From: Hydra vulgaris
Taxonomy: Eukaryota > Cnidaria > Hydrozoa > Anthoathecata > Hydridae
Reading direction: 5' to 3'
Assembly (NCBI RefSeq): GCF_038396675.1
Contig: NC_088920.1
Coordinates: 30,832,501 to 30,896,500, forward strand
DNA: 64,000 bases
The notes beneath the pieces were generated by a model, which did not search any database, was not told the origin of the DNA, and worked only from the letters and a program-made list of their open reading frames with translations. A program made the translations under genes and the position numbers. This document shows, piece after piece, positions 44,841 to 57,120 of the stretch (position 1 is its first letter; the number at the start of each line of letters is the position of its first letter).

Positions 44841-46145
44841 GGTAGAGCAGGGCATATAGGAACACTTAAGATATAAATGCTAGTTGCGGATAAACTCATT
44901 ATAATCAACACTGTTTTGTATAACTTTCCTAAAATTTATTGATATAAGAAAACAAAAAAGAAAAAAAAAAAAAACGACAACGAAAAGTGACGAAACTCTA
45001 GACTAGCAAAACTTTTACGTTTTGTAAGTGGGTCGAGTGGGTCGAGTGGGTCGAGTGGGTCGAGTGGGTCGGGCAAAACGGGAGAGTTAAGAAGCTGGGG
45101 TTATTCACCAATTGTAAAGCATTAAAACTGATGAAAATGATGGCTATCTATCGCCTAAATATATTCAAATATTAAACTCTCCAAAAAGTAACATACCCAT
45201 AGAAACTACACGCCCAAATGCAACAAAAAAGAAATGACAGCTAAAATAAACATTTTCTTTTGCGTGTTTTGTTATTAAATACCTCCGCTTTACTATAACC
45301 TATGTATTATTAAATTTATAACTAATACCGAATTTGAAATTAAATAAAAAAACTTTTATAGACCACATAGACCAGACAAAAAATATCCTGAAACTATGCG
45401 GCAAAATTTCTTATCAGCTGACTTAATAGAAATATGCCAATGTAGAGCAAACTTAAATAAGCCATATGTAACAGCAGTTTTTTTAATTCTAAGTTCCTTT
45501 TTACTCACACCTAAAACTGTTTTTCATTCCGTTTTGGATCATTGTTCTTTTTTATGTAATATCTTACCTTCTTTGTTTTCATTAAGCATTATTAATAATC
45601 GAAGTTAAGTTATAAAATTTAGAATTTCTTTGAATTTATTACTTAAACTGATTTTCTAAATAAAAAATAATGATATTTTAGATTAAAAATAAAATCATTA
45701 AACTGTAATTAGCATCACGAAATCGTAGTAATAAACTTAATTATACAAATGACTAGTTCTCCCAATATGCGCCACAAAGTCATTTTACAAAAAATAATAC
45801 TATTTAAAAAGTTCAATTCCAAATATTTTTTTAAAACCAGATTCTAAAGAGAATAAAAAATACTGTCTGAAAAATATAAACTTTTTTTAAATAAAGCAAA
45901 TTCGCAACAGTTCAAGATAAATCTTTTGTAGCTGTATTGCTTAAGAAAGTACAAAAATTTTGATTTTTGCAAACTTACTGATGCATTTTGGTACGTTTAA
46001 TACATTTTGGTATTTCTAAAATTAATTTTTTTTTACTATACTGAACTGTAACAATTTAAAATATTTTATCAAAAAAAAATTTCGATAAAAAATAATTCTT
46101 AGCTGAGATATAAGACTTAACTGTCCCGTAATGCCCCGCTTTACC
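44841..46145. mobile_element. Pogo/Tigger-like non-autonomous element, 1.3 kb
   Basis: The left end GGTAGAGCAGGGCATATAGG pairs with the right end read in reverse, GGTAAAGCGGGGCATTACGG. Both continue to (C)TTAAG. No transposase is present; the 70-codon frame at 45396 is unrecognised. A 9-bp tandem repeat lies inside. GGTAAAGCGGGGCA-type ends are typical of pogo/Tigger-like elements. Confidence 0.7.
45028..45072. repeat. 9-bp tandem repeat (GTGGGTCGA), five copies
   Basis: Five head-to-tail copies, strikingly G-rich for this window, inside the pogo-like element near its left end. Confidence 0.9.
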
Positions 46146-46189
46146 GACTTGCGCCGCTCTATCCAAATTAGCATTTTTTTTGATAAAAG

Positions 46190-46620
46190 GATAGAAAAGA
46201 ATCCGTTTAGTTTTAAGAAATTGTTAGTCTAAAACCAGTCAGATATTTTGAATAACTTGATGTTTATGTAATGCAATGGAGTAAAAATGTTTTTATGTGA
46301 CATAAATAAACTAGTGTCATCAGCAAACATAATTGTTTTAAATACGAGGCTTTGTATAGATCATTAATATAAATAAGGAAAAGGAGAGGTCGTAATATAG
46401 ATCCTTGAGATACTCCATGTGAACTAATTAACAAATTTGATGAGAATGTTTCATCGGCGTAAATAATTTTTTACGATTAGTTAATTAACTTAATAAATAT
46501 TTTAAAACATTGCCTGTTATACCATAATACTTTAGTTTTTCACCAAGAATTTTAGAGAATTTTTAAAGATTAGCAAAATGCTTTCACTGCATCATTAAAT
46601 ATTCCCAATGACAATTTAGA
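46190..46620 (-). pseudogene. LINE reverse transcriptase fragment
   Basis: The minus strand reads FSSNLLISSHGVSQGSILRP then LLFLIYINDLYKAS, followed by a decayed LFADDT region. These are the GVPQGS and LFLIYINDL motifs of Jockey/CR1-like reverse transcriptase. Stops and frameshifts throughout. Confidence 0.8.
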
Positions 46621-47201
46621 AGTTTTAAAAGAGTTAGATATACTTTTTGTTAGCCGAATAATAGCATGCTTTGTTGAATTATTTAAAAAAAATATATTTT
46701 ATGTGTTATATAATAAACTGTTTCCTAAAAGGCGATTGTATATTCTGTTAGATATAAATGTGATTAAACATATATGTAATATATTCTGAAAAGTCTAGAA
46801 ACTTAAACCTGTATAAAGTATGCAATACTTTAAAAGGTCAAAAAGGATTTCCTTAGTCTCTGCGTTGTAATTACATATAACAACATATAGCAGTACAATA
46901 ACTTTGTCCTATCTTTAACATCTTTTTTTTTTTTTTTTTTTGGTTTCAATTTAGAAATATCATTGTTATATATGACTACTATTTTTATATTTTATCTTAA
47001 ATATTAATACTACTAACTATAATAATAAAATGTAACAGCTTGACTATATAATGGTTTCTCTCCTATTGTTTAGTTTTGAAAAATTAAAAAAGTAGTTTGA
47101 CAGATTCACCAATTTTATATGAGGTTTCATCTAAAGTTTTTTTGAGATTGATCTTAACTATTTTTAATTTTATGTATTAACTGCTATATTTGATCGTTAA
47201 G

Positions 47202-47435
47202 ATTTCATTTGGTTTTGGCGCATCTGTTGGTAGTATATTTGCTGGCATTTTTATTGATAAGTTTGGCAGAAGATCAACAATTATTATGACCTCAATAATC
47301 TATTTTTTGGGTTATACGCTGTTAATAATTGGTTGTCCAGAATTACAAAACACTGCAGGCTTTTCGAATTTTTTTACTGTTTTCGGTTGTATTTATGCTG
47401 GCGTTGGAGTTGGTATGACCTCTCTTGTAGTACCT
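47202..47435 (+). CDS. Internal exon of an SLC2-type sugar transporter
   Basis: 78 codons between TTAAG and CCT|GTAAGT, phase 0 at both ends. It reads GASVGSIFAGIFIDKFGRRS, then TIIMTSIIYFLGYTLLIIG and GCIYAGVGVGMTSLVVP. The G-x3-D-x2-GRR loop between helices 2 and 3 is the major-facilitator signature, and GVGVGMTSLVVP matches helix 4 of GLUTs. Helices 2-4 are therefore encoded here. The upstream exon at 29860 is a good partner. Downstream exons (PxYxSE motif and on) were not found before the window ends. Confidence 0.75.
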
Positions 47436-47711
47436 GTAAGTTGTTAGTTGCTATGTTTTAGTACCATTAAATTGTTAGCTTTTAAGCAGAAAAATTATAA
47501 AAATTTATACATTTAATATTTTGAATTTTCTTAGAAAACTTTCCGTTTTATTTAATAGTCTTTTTAACTATTAGTAAAAAGAAAGGTATGTTTAAAACCT
47601 TTTTTAAAAAAACAAGAGGCCAAAGTTCTTGGTTTATCGATAAATTTTTGTTGCTACTTTTTTGTCCAATAGCAACATATATTTTTTTGCACTGATTAAT
47701 TATAAACAAGT

Positions 47712-48090
47712 AGCAAGCAATATTGGCGCAATTTTAGAGCGATATTGTCAACAACATGGGCACAATAATGTAAACTATATCGCACCAATAATGCAATCTG
47801 AATGTTTTGCCAATATTGGACAATATTAGCGCTACAATATTGTACTAATATTCTTAAGTCAATTTTGTTTGATATCGGCGGGCCAATATTGCGCCAATTT
47901 TATTAAGTCAATTTTGGCAAACATTGACACACTTTTCACATTGCAATATTGGCGCGATTATGTTTACAACACTGCACCAATATTGCAAATAATATTGCGC
48001 CAATAATGGGGAAATAATACTGGCCAGTATTGGCGTAGTATTGTTTACAATATTAGCCCAATATTGTTAACTAAATTAAGCCAATATTGA
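47712..48090. mobile_element. CAATATTGG-rich element
   Basis: More than a dozen CAATATT/AATATTG words, many as CAATATTGGCGC or its complement, over 380 bp. No reading frame. It is organised like the GACGTC-rich blocks but built on a different palindromic word; probably a non-autonomous DNA element. Confidence 0.55.
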
Positions 48091-48259
48091 GTATTTTTGG
48101 TTAAACTTTTATTATCAAAAAATGATAAAAAACAACATTGTCTTTTACAAATTTTTAATAATTAAAGTTTATAACAGTTTTCTTGTTAAAATGATACTAT
48201 ATACCAGGCTGCATTATTATTCTGAGTTAAACAGGTTATAGCCTAGGAGATGACAATGG

Positions 48260-48660
48260 CCAATTGATCAATCTATATTAATGAATGTTTAAAAAAACAA
48301 CTTCTTCCATTTATTCTCAATTATCATGGAGACTTTAACTATTTATTTTGGCCAGATTTAGCAAGTTCTCATTATTCTAAAGATTCTCTAAATTAGATGG
48401 ACCAATATGTCAACTACGTTGATAAAGAACCCAATCCCCCAAATGTGCCTCAAGCACGACCAATTGAAAATTTTTGGGGACATTTGGCACAGAATGTTTA
48501 CGAGGGAGATTGGCAAGCTTCAACAGAGCAAGATTCGATTGATCGCATTAAACTAAAACTACAAGAAATTGATTTAAACTTTTCACAGTCGCATATGAAA
48601 GGCGTCAGAGCAAAATTGAGATCAATTGCAGATGGTGGTGTTTTTTCATATAAAAAATAA
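48260..48660 (+). pseudogene. Tc1/mariner transposase C-terminal half
   Basis: Reads YLFWPDLASSHYSKDSLN*M, then NPPNVPQARPIENFWGHLAQ, VYEGDW and MKGVRAKLRSIADGGVFSY. These are the WPDLASSHY and RPIEdFWg motifs of mariner-type DDE/D transposases. The first catalytic Asp region is absent and a stop interrupts at 48393-48395, but the last 87 codons are open. Confidence 0.85.
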
Positions 48661-48796
48661 TATATTTTTATTAAAAGATAAATGCTTTATTTAAAAAAAA
48701 TATAATAGTAGTTTGTTTTTTTATTTATAAATAAGTTGTTGACGTTTTTATTTTGTCCGATAACTTCCGCATCACCCGTTATATATTTATAAACTA

Positions 48797-49020
48797 CTAC
48801 ATTATAGTCTCACTATTAGATAAAGGGTCATTGACTTTCATTATTTTGTCTATACTTATTTCATTCCTCAATATTATGTTATGTTCAGTTACGGTTTTAT
48901 TTTTGCTTCCGTCATCTCTATCAATTGCCGTTACTATAAGTTCCCAAGTTTTTCTTTTATGTTTTGTCAGAAGCGATTTCAAATTGAACGAATGCAACGA
49001 TAAATAATTAAGAAATTGAC
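48797..49020 (-). other. Open frame, possible exon, unrecognised
   Basis: Minus-strand frame reading FNLKSLLTKHKRKTWELIVT and then AIDRDDGSKNKTVTEHNIIL, ending SNSETIM and a stop at 48797-48799. The composition is protein-like and not repeat-derived. No family recognised; it could be a terminal exon or a mobile-element remnant. Confidence 0.3.
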
Positions 49021-49375
49021 AAACTGTCAAACACAGCTCTAGAAAATGTTTTGTTAATACCATCACAATATTATTTAAAAATATATAATTTTTCACATAT
49101 GAATATTGTAAAATAAATAGCTTTTACTAAAACATTGTCTATAAAAAGGAAATGGGATATAGATTAAAATATTGTGCTTTAATTTAACGTTTTTGTTTCC
49201 TTCAATACAATGAGTATGACAAACACACTTCTTTGGCCATTGGCTGTATTAAGATTGCCGCTGTAAGTTGTTTGTTGTCATCTCCTCCAACCGATACAAG
49301 GAAGTTCATCTAAATTAAATAAAAATACAAATTCAATATAATTGGTTGTAATAAAAGTTTAATGGCTCCTCACAT

Positions 49376-50180
49376 ATGTATTAGAGTGTCCCAAAAAATT
49401 ATTTTGTACATATGTTTTTTCCATTCTGTTTTGTCTGAATTCAAATGTATGACTAAAAATTTTTTCTGAGGTCAGTTTCAACTTTATGTAATATCTCAAT
49501 TTCTTCATTTTTGATAAAATTTAAGATTTTTTTTGCATTTTTTTAGGTGCAAACCCAACAATTTTACATTTTTAATGTCATTACCCTAGAGGAATTAGAA
49601 AGTTAATGTTTTTAGACTAAAAGAAACAGTTCATCTGGCCTTTTTGGTACAGAACCTATATTGAAGGCTGATTTACAGAAGAGGATGAAAATGATGGCTA
49701 GTTGATCAACCTTTGTGTTTTCTGTATTCTGTTTTGTTTTAACTGGAATTTATCTATTATTTGGATTTTGACTGCTTAAAGTAATAATTAAAAACCGGTT
49801 TTTGAATGATATATGGGCTAGTTTTTTCATAAATAATTATGGAATAGTTTTGTATATCTTCAATACACATATATTTACTTGAAAATTGTATAATAAAATT
49901 TAATTTAAAAAAAAAATACTAAAATTAAATTTTTAAAATTCATTTTAGCAATAAACAACGACACAGACACACACAAAAGAATTCTGAGAAAAGAAAATAC
50001 AGCATGTCAACAAATACAAGGAGGGTGCTGTTTATCTTAAGATTCACAAATAACAAGCTTCCAATACGCCAGCTGGCAACCATCGTAAATATTCTAAGAT
50101 ACATCCAGAACAAATTATAGTTTTTAATAAAAATATATTATAAAACAATGATAAGATTTAAAAATGGTCTATTTTATACA
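49376..50180. other. AT-rich interval with one TIR-like end
   Basis: TTAGAGTGTCCCAAAAAA at 49379-49396 resembles the ends of the 12954-14471 element. A mate was not found. Otherwise nothing recognised. Confidence 0.4.
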
Positions 50181-50187
50181 ATACATA

Positions 50188-50669
50188 TTAGGGTTATGAC
50201 TTTTTCCAACCCCATGCTCCTGTACTGTAGTTTGATGAGCTTTTACCTAAAAAGCAAAAAACGAACCATTATTTGCATATCTTTTGAAAAAAGTTCACCC
50301 CGCCATTGAAAAAACGATATTTTACTAGGCAAACCGGTTTTTATTGTCGTCATCATTGAAATTTATTTATATTCAGTTAAATATTTTAATAAGAATATTT
50401 TTTTTAAATAACAAATTTGTGACAGTTTTTATGATGCACATACATTGACTGAAAAATATACACTCATTAAAATATTTAACTGAATTTAAATAATTTTCAA
50501 TAATGACAACAGTAAAAACCGGTTTGCGTAGTTAAAAATTGATTTTTCAATAGCGGGGTGAACTTTTTTCAAAAGATATACAAATAATAGTTCATTTCGT
50601 TCTTTTTAAGTAAAAGTTCATCAAACTACAGTACAGGAGTATGGGGTTGAAAAATATTCATAACCCTAA
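50188..50669. mobile_element. 482-bp MITE with ~200-bp TIRs
   Basis: Starts TTAGGGTTATGACTTTTTCC and ends in the near-complement (TTGAAAAATATTCATAACCC, then TAA). CATCAAACTACAGTACAGGA, GGGGTGAACTTTTTTC and AAAACCGGTTTG recur inverted. TACATA occurs directly before and after the element and may be the target duplication. No coding capacity. Confidence 0.9.
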
Positions 50670-50731
50670 TACATATTTAATCTAACTTACCACCACCACC
50701 CCCCTCCCGACAAACTTCATTAGTAGACTAT

Positions 50732-50816
50732 TAATCTCAGACATCTATGGCATCTTTAGGGTGCATTCACCACATCAAAAAGCTGTGGTGAATGCACCCT
50801 AAATGTCTGAGATTAG
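50732..50816. repeat. Perfect hairpin, 20-bp arms within a wider inverted repeat
   Basis: Arms 50755-50774 and 50784-50803 are exact complements (TTTAGGGTGCATTCACCACA). Outside them TAATCTCAGACAT and ATGTCTGAGATTA also pair. Reminiscent of the end-to-end remains of a TTAGGGTG-type element. Confidence 0.9.
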
Positions 50817-50918
50817 TCGCCATTGCTACAAAATATGCTAATTGAGCATAAAAGATAAAAATCACAACAAAATGTAATAGGCATTTGTATAAAATATTCT
50901 TATATAAAACATAATTAT

Positions 50919-51076
50919 AACCATGAGAGTACACAGGGGTGTACTCTCATGGTTGTCCAGTTGCACAGGACAACTCTTTTTCTCTAACGACGGCTAAAAT
51001 TAAAAAAAAAAATGCCTGTCAGGGCTACTGACAGGTATTTTTTTTTTGAGTTTTAGTCGCCGTTATATAAAGGACA
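50919..51076. repeat. Nested palindromes
   Basis: 16-bp arms at 50919-50934/50939-50954 (AACCATGAGAGTACAC). A second hairpin at 50988-51066 has GACGGCTAAAA arms outside and TGCCTGTCAG/CTGACAGGTA inside. GTTGTCC...GGACAAC brackets the second. Confidence 0.8.
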
Positions 51077-51880
51077 ACCAGAAAGTTTGTTACTTACCAA
51101 AGTGTGTTTAATAATTAAACTATATTTTGATTTATAAAAATTTTATTGCCTTGCGATTATATAAAAGAAAACTTTAAAAAGTACTTAAAGTTGAATACAC
51201 TTCGTTTAACAATCAGAACACTACAGTGCGTTATATAATTTTACCGAACTTAATAAAAAGAAGCCGACACGATTTAATATTTCGAAGTGCGACTGTGCCG
51301 TTTTTTTAAACATTATTGTTGCATTCTGAAGCACGCTTCTTCTCAATTTAAAATAAGTTTTAAAATTACATTTTTTTTCAATTCCAAATGCCATTGTATC
51401 TTTTTTTAACCTTGCATTTTGAATCACGTGATTGGGCAGTTGAATCATTAATAACAATGAATCTCTTTTATTTTTCATTAGCAAAATAAATTTTTTTAAA
51501 CTTTGTCAAAAAAAATTAACAAAAAAAATCAACAACATTACTATAATGCACTTTAATGATGCAAGTGGAAATTCGTTTTTTTAAAAAAAGAAGTCTTAGT
51601 ATAATGAAAACTGTTTAAAACATTAAAAACATAATGTTTTAAACATTCAACTAAATTAAATTTTATTAAAGGTTAAGAGAGAATAATAGAATATTTTTCT
51701 CTATATAACACATTTCTTTGAAGATTTTGCTTTCAACATTTTTGCTTCAAGTAATGAAACCTTTATTAAGGTTGACAAAAACAAACGACACTATACAGAT
51801 ATCGACTAGGAGAAGAATGACGACGCATTTTGAATGCCTTTCTCAATCTTTAACTCAAATAAATATTTGAGTTAGAGATT
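51077..51880. other. AT-rich interval, nothing supported
   Basis: A minus-strand frame at 51221-51484 is unrecognised. A hairpin of TTTGAGTTA-type arms lies at 51850-51880. No gene is called. Confidence 0.35.
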
Positions 51881-51894
51881 GTGAAAGGCAAAAG

Positions 51895-52260
51895 TTGTGG
51901 GCCTTAACGACTGCAGAGTCACTGACACTAGAGCCGTGCCATTCAGTGTGATGAGCATTAAAGTCACCAATAGCAATGATATTGGCTAATGGATAATAAG
52001 AGAAGGCTTGGTCTATTTGATCAAAAATAACATCGAAAAGAGTGCTGTCTTGAGATTAAGGAAAGCGATATAGAACAAAGAAAAAGCGATAAATTGAAAT
52101 GGTGCTAAACGAAAGCACATAAATAAAGAGTCTGTGGATTTTTATTCTTTTCTCCATGTTTTGCCGTATAAAAATATGAATACAACCAATATTTCCAATA
52201 TACAGATGGCCGGGGCAAGAAAAAGACACAATTTGTTTTATCGCCAAGCCCCGAGATTGA
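51895..52260 (-). pseudogene. LINE endonuclease fragment
   Basis: The minus strand reads FVLYRFP*SQDSTLFDVIFD, then IIAIGDFNAHHTEWHGSSVS and AVVKAHN. GDFNAHH-x-W is the conserved motif of the APE-type endonuclease of non-LTR retrotransposons. One stop is visible; no RT is attached. Confidence 0.85.
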
Positions 52261-52588
52261 TTCCGTAAAAAATAAATAGTTTCGTATAGAGTATTTAAAT
52301 GTTACCAATATATTTAAAATAAGACTTTATTATATACAGGGTCATAAAGAATTTAAAAAAAAAAAAAAAAAAGGAAATTTAAAAATTAAAAAAAAATTAC
52401 TTTTAAAGTAATAAAATAATCAATAAAAAGTAAAATAACAAATTCTTAGAAATAAGTATTAAATAAATAAGTATATAAAGATATTTGCACAAAGAAAAAT
52501 TTTTTTTTTCTTTTTTTTTTAATTAATTAAGATTAAATACTAAAATTATTATTAAAACACAGAATTGGGAAGAAATTGAACCTTTCCA

Positions 52589-52591
<3 letters not shown>

Positions 52592-52661
<70 letters not shown>

Positions 52662-52675
52662 TATATATTTATATG
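52592..52675. repeat. (TA)n array
   Basis: About 80 bp TA, lying just beyond the 3' side of the minus-strand LINE fragment at 52756. Confidence 0.97.
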
Positions 52676-52755
52676 TATTTAAGCATGCTTCAACCAAAAC
52701 CATAAAAGGGTTGGCAAAGATAAACTTTAAACTAAATCAAAAAAACTTATCTGTG

Positions 52756-53560
52756 TCACCCGAAAAAGTCAAGCACTCCATCACTAACTAGGAGCATTTG
52801 CTTCAATTTTACTTTAAATTCGTCAAAAGTTTCAAGAGTTTTAAGTTTATTAGATAGAATTTTATTCCATACTTTTGGTCCTCTAATGGATAATGAAAAC
52901 TCAGTTGCGGCATAAAAACATTTGGGCTGAAAATAGGTGTTGTTTGAGTATCTATGTTTATTTATTTTGAATAACGAATTAAAAATGTTTAGTGTTGTTC
53001 TTTTATTAACTTTATACATGAAAATTAAAAGATGAAAAGTATTTATTTGGTTGACATTAAGTATATTCAGCTTTATAAATAGTTCTTTGGAGTGAGTAAA
53101 ACGTTTACATTAGATATTATTTTCATTGCATATTTTTTTTTATTAAAAAGTTTTTTAATTTTGTTTTGATTTGTGCTACACCAAGCAATGTTTGCGTAAT
53201 TCAGATAACGATGAACAAAGGAGAAATATAACAATTTTAAATTAGTTTGATTTAAAAATAGCCTTACTTTATAAAGTAGGCCATTATTTCTTGAGATTTT
53301 AGTTTCAAGATAATGTATATGATTTGTCCAAGTAATGTTTTCGTCAAGGAGTGCTCCTAAAAATTTTAATGATTGTTCTCTTTTTATAAATTGACTGCCA
53401 ATATAAAGCTTCAGAAGTTTTAAAGGGATTTTATCGCGTTCATGAAAGCGATGGAAAAAAGAATACTTTGTTTTATCTAAATTAATTAAAAATTTATTTG
53501 CATTAAGCCATTCAAACCAAGTTTCAAACCTAGTTTTCCGACAAATAGGTAAATTCTTAT
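52756..53560 (-). pseudogene. LINE reverse transcriptase, C-terminal part
   Basis: In minus-strand order: FEWLNANKFLINLDKTKYSF, LKFLGALLDENITWTNHI, KISRNNGLLYKVRLFLNQT, LLYFSFVHRYLNYANIAW and CSTNQNKIKKLFNKKKYA. After a break comes an 87-codon open end, with SIRGPKVWNKILSNKL and FKVKLKQMLL. This is the thumb/C-terminal region of a Jockey/CR1-like RT. Upstream it is joined abruptly to an endonuclease N-terminal fragment, so the middle has been deleted. Confidence 0.85.
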
Positions 53561-53740
53561 GAATGTAAATGCCAGGCCAAGCATGTGGCTATTGGAGTCT
53601 TTACAAATTAAAAGAAGATAACCATCAACACTAAGATTACAAGATAAGACAGCTAAACTCAAATTAGTCTCACAAAGAGCAAGTAGGTCTGGTTAACTTT
53701 GCAAGAAATAAGACTAAACAGAAGATAAGTTACTTCAAAG
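53561..53740 (-). pseudogene. LINE endonuclease N-terminal fragment
   Basis: Reads DLLALCETNLSLAVLSCNLS, then VDGYLLLICKDSNSHMLGLA. This is the start of an APE-type endonuclease. The same segment, in opposite orientation, is at 55190-55288. Confidence 0.75.
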
Positions 53741-54001
53741 ACCACAAATATTAGTAAATGATAGGTTTAGAGAAATATTTAATAGTCAAAGCAATTGCCT
53801 CATTACAAAAGACCTCAAGACATTACAAGTCTTATAAAAAGAGTTACTTAATATTTAATTCCTTTAACATGGTAAAATTTATTTAAATAATTTAAGCCTC
53901 ATTAAGTTTACATTGGAAAACGCAGACTCCAAAATTAATTAAATTAATTTGTTGCTGTGCTCTAACAAGTTAAAAAGAGTATTCTGTTCACCCAATATGC
54001 T

Positions 54002-54530
<529 letters not shown>

Positions 54531-55189
54531 CCTATTAATAACCATAAAAACAGATTTTTCAAATGAAAAGTTAAATAACTATTAAATATTTTCTATACAT
54601 CAGCAACACATTTCACAGTCATATATGTCTATAGACATATATTTCTAAATATTACATCTGTTTATTACATACAATGTTATCTACAAACATATTACATATC
54701 TAGACATTAATATTCATCATTAGCATCAAGAAAATTAATTTGTCATCTATTATTTTTTTCGTAGCATATACTTAGATTAGCTGAAGTATTCTTAAAAAAT
54801 GACTAAAAATAAGTAAAATTAAAGTCTAAAGCCTACTTTATTTAAAGCCTATTTCTATTTTATGTGCATCCTAGTTTTATACATCTTATAAAAATTCTAT
54901 TTATACTTGAAGCTATGAAGCCTATTTATACTTAAAGCCTATTTATACTAAAGGCCTATTTCTATTTTATGTGCATCCTAATTTTATACATTTTATAAAA
55001 AGTTCAAAAAACTAATGAGCAAAATACATAAAAACCAGCATTCCCATTAGTTTTGTTTTTTTGTTTTTTTTGCAACTTTGATTTTTGGACTTGTTTCAGA
55101 CTCAGATATCGTTTTGTTTATAGGCAATCAAAAAGGAATGGAAAATGGAAATTATGTGGTTAGCAACATAATTTCCATTTTCATAATTT
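54531..55189. other. AT-rich interval with short direct repeats
   Basis: GCCTATTTATACTTA/GCCTATTTCTATTTTATGTG units recur at 54831-54990 (about four copies). A hairpin on TGGAAATTATG arms is at 55145-55192. No gene. Confidence 0.45.
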
Positions 55190-55288
55190 CCTACTTGCTC
55201 TTTGTGAGACTAATTTGAGTTTAGCTGTCTTATCTTGTAATCTTTATCTTGTAATTTGTAAAGACTCCAATAGCCACATGCTTGTAAA
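55190..55288 (+). pseudogene. LINE endonuclease fragment, inverted copy
   Basis: Matches 53600-53705 in reverse complement (CTTGCTCTTTGTGAGACTAA onwards). Reads LALCETNLSLAVLSCNL. It supplies the artificial C-terminus of the neighbouring transposase frame. Confidence 0.75.
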
Positions 55289-55289
55289 A

Positions 55290-56790
55290 TCTGATTAGAA
55301 TCAATTCTTTTAAAAACTGCTTCTAAGCCATCTTTGGATCCCTTTCTATGACTAGTTGCACTATAGTTCCATTTGATGGTAATCCCATATATTTTTTGGA
55401 GCTTTTGGGTACCTGCAATAATAAATTTGTTCTTGAATTGGCTTGATGGACCATCCGTCCAAAATCTTAACTCAAAAACATCCTTCGTTAGGCTTTGAAT
55501 TAATTTATCAAAATATACTAATAACGTTTTTTTATGATGAGTAATACAATCACTAACAATTGCATGACAGTTTTTTAAATTTTGAAACTTAGTCACAGAA
55601 GTAAAAATAGTTACCTGTTGTTGATTCCAGTGCGCATTTTGAACCTCATTTTGAGAAAAAAATTTGTAATTTTTTGCGTAATTCATTTGTATCACTGCTA
55701 TTCCACTTACCTCTTTTGTGCTGTTTTTTTTCAGGTTCTTAACTTTTGCGCTGCTGTCTTTTAAAAAAACTGCGAGTTAAAAGCTAGGCATCAAAAAGCA
55801 CAGATGATCGTACAAGTGCACCACTGAATTGCTTTGAACTAATTGCTTCATCCTTCCTTTATTATCTTGCCACTGTTTCCACTCAACAATTTTCTCCGAA
55901 ATATCACTATCACACTGCAACTGATACTTTATTTTGAAGCCACATTCTTCATGCTGAAACTCACTAAACCAACATGATGGGTCATCTGGGCATTGAAGGC
56001 AAGAGTCTGCACTTTTGTTAGAATAAACAGGCATTTTTGCACTGCAAACATAAAACATTTTTAGTAAAAGAATTACATTTTGATGATAAATGCACGTGCA
56101 TAAATTAGCTGGTGTTTGTCGACTAAGGAAAACATGTTATGAGCTTAAACTTGCCAACTTACTTCTACTAATCTTGATATTTTTATTTTCTGCTATAAAC
56201 AAGCCATGAGTCTCCTTTAGGCTAAGGTACATGTGTCTAAGGCTAAGGTATATATGCTCTTTGTTTCCATTATTTCCAGGAGACATACCTCTAATATCAT
56301 CATTTTCTTAAAATTCAATGACTTTTTGCTTGATTTCTTCATTTAAGAAAGTTGCTCCTCTATATTCTATAGAACTTTCTACATATTTGCAACAGCTAAT
56401 TTTAACAGCTAATTTTAGAATAACTGCATTTTGCTTTGAGGGGCTACAAGTTAACATTGTCTTTACTTGATTAGCAGCACATGACAGAGAAAAACGTGTA
56501 CTTTATGACTGCCTGTAACAAATAGTTTCATTAATTTTGTTTGAAGTTTTTTTTCTCCACATAGTTTTTTTTCCCTTTTTTTAATATTTCCTTTCTGTAT
56601 TAGCTTTATGTTTTTCATCTTTTGGCAACTTTCTGTATTTTTCCCATTCTTTTCTCTCGGAGTTTCTTAATATATTCTTTATTTTTTTCCTTGCTAAAAT
56701 AGGTTTAAAGCGTCTCCATTTACTCTGTTTTTCTGCATTAGTTTTAGACAATGATTTATATTTTGGTCTAAAATGAAAAAAGGTTGTCAA
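55290..56790 (-). pseudogene. Unclassified DDE-like transposase relic
   Basis: In minus-strand order: a basic N-terminal region (KEWEKYRKLPKDEKHKANTE), RGMSPGNNGNKEHIYLSL, IKISRSKLASLSS, a Cys/His block (LCTCIYHQN), CLQCPDDPSCWFSEFQHEEC, QNEVQNAHWNQQQVTIFTSV and FWTDGPSSQFKNKFI, then IKWNYSATSHRKGSKDGLEA. The order and motifs (PGK/N, C-x-C-x2-H-Q-N, AHW.Q.QVTIFT, F.DG..SQFKN, ATSHGKG..DG) match an abundant invertebrate family usually annotated as uncharacterised. The two Asp (TDG, KDG) could be catalytic. A few stops and shifts; the C-terminus is replaced by a LINE fragment. Confidence 0.65.
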
Positions 56791-56980
56791 TAATTTGTAT
56801 AAATGTTCGAAATGTATATATATATATATATAGTGTGGATATGCATGGTAGAAAAGTTTCTTCTATAATCTGTAGTTTTAAAGATAGTGCAAATAAAATA
56901 GACCAGAAAAATTTTAAAAACTTAATTAAATTTTTTTTTCTATTCAATGACAGATTGCTTACAAAAACAAAACCCTCATT

Positions 56981-57120
56981 TGATGTTGCAGCACTTCCTT
57001 GTATCAGCAGGTTATAATATAGTTGATGTAGCAGCACTCCCTTGGAGCAGCAGGTTATAAGATAGTTGATGTCTTAACACTCTCTTGCAGCAGGCAATAA
57101 GATAATCAAAGCAGCAACAC
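56981..57120. repeat. ~55-bp tandem repeat, about 2.5 copies
   Basis: The unit contains GCAGCACTCCCTTGGAGCAG followed by CAGGTTATAAGATAGTTGATG. The copies differ by several substitutions. Confidence 0.75.
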
